Of a stretch of 64,000 bases of DNA, positions 62,839-64,000 are shown piece by piece. Positions within the stretch are counted from its first letter, which is position 1. The number at the start of each line of letters is the position of its first letter. The translations under genes and the position numbers were made by a program. The notes under the pieces are model-generated. The model saw only the letters and a program-made list of their open reading frames with translations, was not told where the DNA came from and did no database searches. The DNA lies in the NCBI GenBank assembly GCA_050291935.1, contig JBNKKR010000003.1, positions 73,609 to 137,608 on the forward strand, written 5' to 3'. The stretch is from Desulfocapsa sp050291935 (GTDB lineage Bacteria; Desulfobacterota; Desulfobulbia; Desulfobulbales; Desulfocapsaceae).

Positions 62839-63430
62839 ACTCGTCATTATATTCGACTTAACTGCTTTAAACAAGTTATATCGCCATATATTACGACTGC
62901 AAAAACAGAACAAAATAATTACTATTTATTTTCCATAATCGTCTTCTTTTACTCAGCCACTGACCACCGATATAAGCAAGCTACAACGTAAGAGAGAATT
63001 TAGTATGACCTTCCTTGAACTTGAAGATTATAAATGCGATGGTGAGGAAAAAAAAGTTGAGGGCATGATGGCACAGCCTTTTAACAGAAAAAAACAGAAT
63101 GTTGGAAATAGAATATAGATGATCTCAGAAAATACCAATCGGCCATTTCACCGGACAAGCCGGTGAATTTCTTATTGGCAAGAGTCAAGCAAAGACGCGA
63201 CCCCTTTATTCTTTTCTTGGCAAGAGTCAAGCAAAGACGCGACCCCTTTTTTTCTTCCGTGGTCTGTCCCCGGTTTCTCACCGGTTTCTCAATGGCTATT
63301 ATTATGATGGCTATATGCCTGTCCTGCACTGCCTTGCTTGCCACCAGGAAACAATGAAATACAGTAAGGACTAAAACCCGCCTGAAGGGCGATAAGTTCA
63401 TAAGTTAAAGGTTGTTTGCCTGGATGGGTA
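62839..63430. other. Intergenic region with two tandem 34-bp repeats
   Basis: TTGGCAAGAGTCAAGCAAAG and the following ACGCGACCCCTTT occur at 63175-63208 and 63217-63250, 42 nt apart. TGGTCTGTCCCC follows at 63260. These look like relics of REP/RAYT-type mobility. A 37-codon frame at 63004 has no support beyond its length. Confidence 0.6.
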
Positions 63431-64000
63431 ACTAGTGTCTGTCCGCGAAGAGATAATTATTTGAAATAAACTACAAAATTCGCCTTTTTGGGTGGCTGTT
63501 TTTTCGAAATTTTAGTATTGATTAATCATGTAAACGACCAAGAATACGTGGTTAACAATCTAAAGGAGAAAAAAGACAGTGCGAAAAATACGCAACCAGC
63601 AGCTTCCTCTGACAGAGGCTACCCCTGACCACCCAAAGGCGAAAGAATTGGATAGGATCAGTGAGATACTTGATTCCAACAATAACATATACAACTTTGT
63701 TGCACAAGATCTTGGCATAACAAATAAAGGTATTGGGGCCAACGGGATGACCGCTGAGCAGGTAATACGAGCCGCCCTAATCAAGAAGATTGGCGGGTAC
63801 AGCTACCGGGCCTTGGAATTTCATTTGGCTGATTCAAAAACCTTCAACAAGTTTTGCAGAATCGGTATGAAAAAGGCTCCTAAGAAATCAGCGCTACAAA
63901 AAGGGATCAAAGCCATCAGTCCAATGACTTGGGAAGCTGTAAATAAAATCCTTGTAGATTACGCAGCACAAAACCGGGTTGAAAAAGGGACTGATTGGCA
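63431..64000 (+). mobile_element. Insertion sequence (ISNCY-like), left part
   Basis: The element probably begins at ACTAGTGTCTGTCCGCG near 63431, about 150 nt before its transposase gene, and continues past the right edge, so neither inverted repeats nor target duplication can be checked. Confidence 0.65.
63579..64000 (+). CDS. ISNCY-family transposase, N-terminal part (runs off window)
   Basis: 140 codons from a GTG with AAAGGAGA upstream, cut by the window edge. The pattern DHPKAKELDRISEILD, NGMTAEQVIRAALIKKIGG, SYRALEFHLADSKTFNKFCR and SALQKGIKAI is typical of ISNCY transposases of Desulfobacterota. The catalytic DDE region is outside the window. Confidence 0.85.
   Translation, partial: MRKIRNQQLPLTEATPDHPKAKELDRISEILDSNNNIYNFVAQDLGITNKGIGANGMTAEQVIRAALIKKIGGYSYRALEFHLADSKTFNKFCRIGMKKAPKKSALQKGIKAISPMTWEAVNKILVDYAAQNRVEKGTDW

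Noticed and set aside
63004..63117. 37-codon plus-strand frame after hipBA
   Set aside because: Short, no clear ribosome-binding site and no recognisable features.
63081..63401. 106-aa minus-strand frame with a repeated KGSRLCLTLA peptide
   Set aside because: The repeat reflects the 34-bp tandem DNA repeat; composition is not protein-like.

Overview
The window looks like a chromosomal stretch of a Gram-negative, probably anaerobic bacterium of the Desulfobacterota (Desulfobulbales-like) type. This is an inference from several features together: about 45-48% GC, an autotransporter and a TolC-type outer-membrane channel, paired PilT ATPases, a complete C-P lyase operon, an SLC13 anion carrier beside a sulfotransferase, DUF4143 ATPases, REP-transposase relics and an ISNCY-type transposase. 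No rRNA, tRNA or CRISPR array was recognised, so the placement is tentative.

Layout. (1) 1-17009, minus strand: one biosynthetic operon. In transcription order it encodes an HlyD-type adaptor, a B12-binding radical SAM enzyme, a 98-aa Gly-rich protein, two NHLM/NHLP-type ABC exporters, a TolC-like channel, a two-module NRPS (A-PCP-C-A-PCP) and a KS-AT polyketide synthase that runs off the left edge. The exporter's C39 peptidase domain has lost its catalytic Cys and His, so a RiPP-type export machine appears to be reused for a non-ribosomal product. (2) 17519-18412: ribB under an FMN riboswitch. (3) 18552-19958: a scrambled toxin-antitoxin locus in which higBA lies between two copies of a UPF0175 leader. 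(4) 19980-27396: an autotransporter and a 7TMR-DISM hybrid histidine kinase. (5) 27569-30790: a MazF-type pair and a pilT/pilU-like operon.

(6) 31064-40880, plus strand: phnCDEGHIJKLM, a broken hexapeptide-transferase remnant, phnN and a DUF1045 2H-phosphoesterase gene, with hairpins before phnC and between phnD and phnE. This would import and degrade phosphonates; PhnP is absent and DUF1045 may take its place. (7) 40908-44976: a DUF4143 ATPase and a RAYT remnant between direct repeats, then a Trp-codon leader peptide and attenuator before a fused TrpEG/PhzE-like anthranilate synthase, then REP-like repeats. (8) 45053-51845: small ORFs, an OmpR-type two-component system, a Crp/Fnr regulator, and a translationally coupled sulfotransferase and SLC13 transporter ending at a strong terminator.

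(9) 51995-64000: accessory DNA. It holds a Fic protein with a three-site operator, CsaA, a Tat-exported NosL-like protein, VapBC, one broken and one intact DUF4143 ATPase bracketed by an inverted repeat, a metzincin-like protease with a damaged 5' end, an unknown exported protein, a TelA/XpaC-like pair, HipBA with a shortened HipA, and a truncated IS element at the right edge.

The most unusual unit is the NRPS-PKS operon coupled to an NHLM exporter with a dead peptidase. Several smaller regulatory structures (Trp attenuator, phn hairpins, Fic operator, FMN riboswitch) are directly visible.
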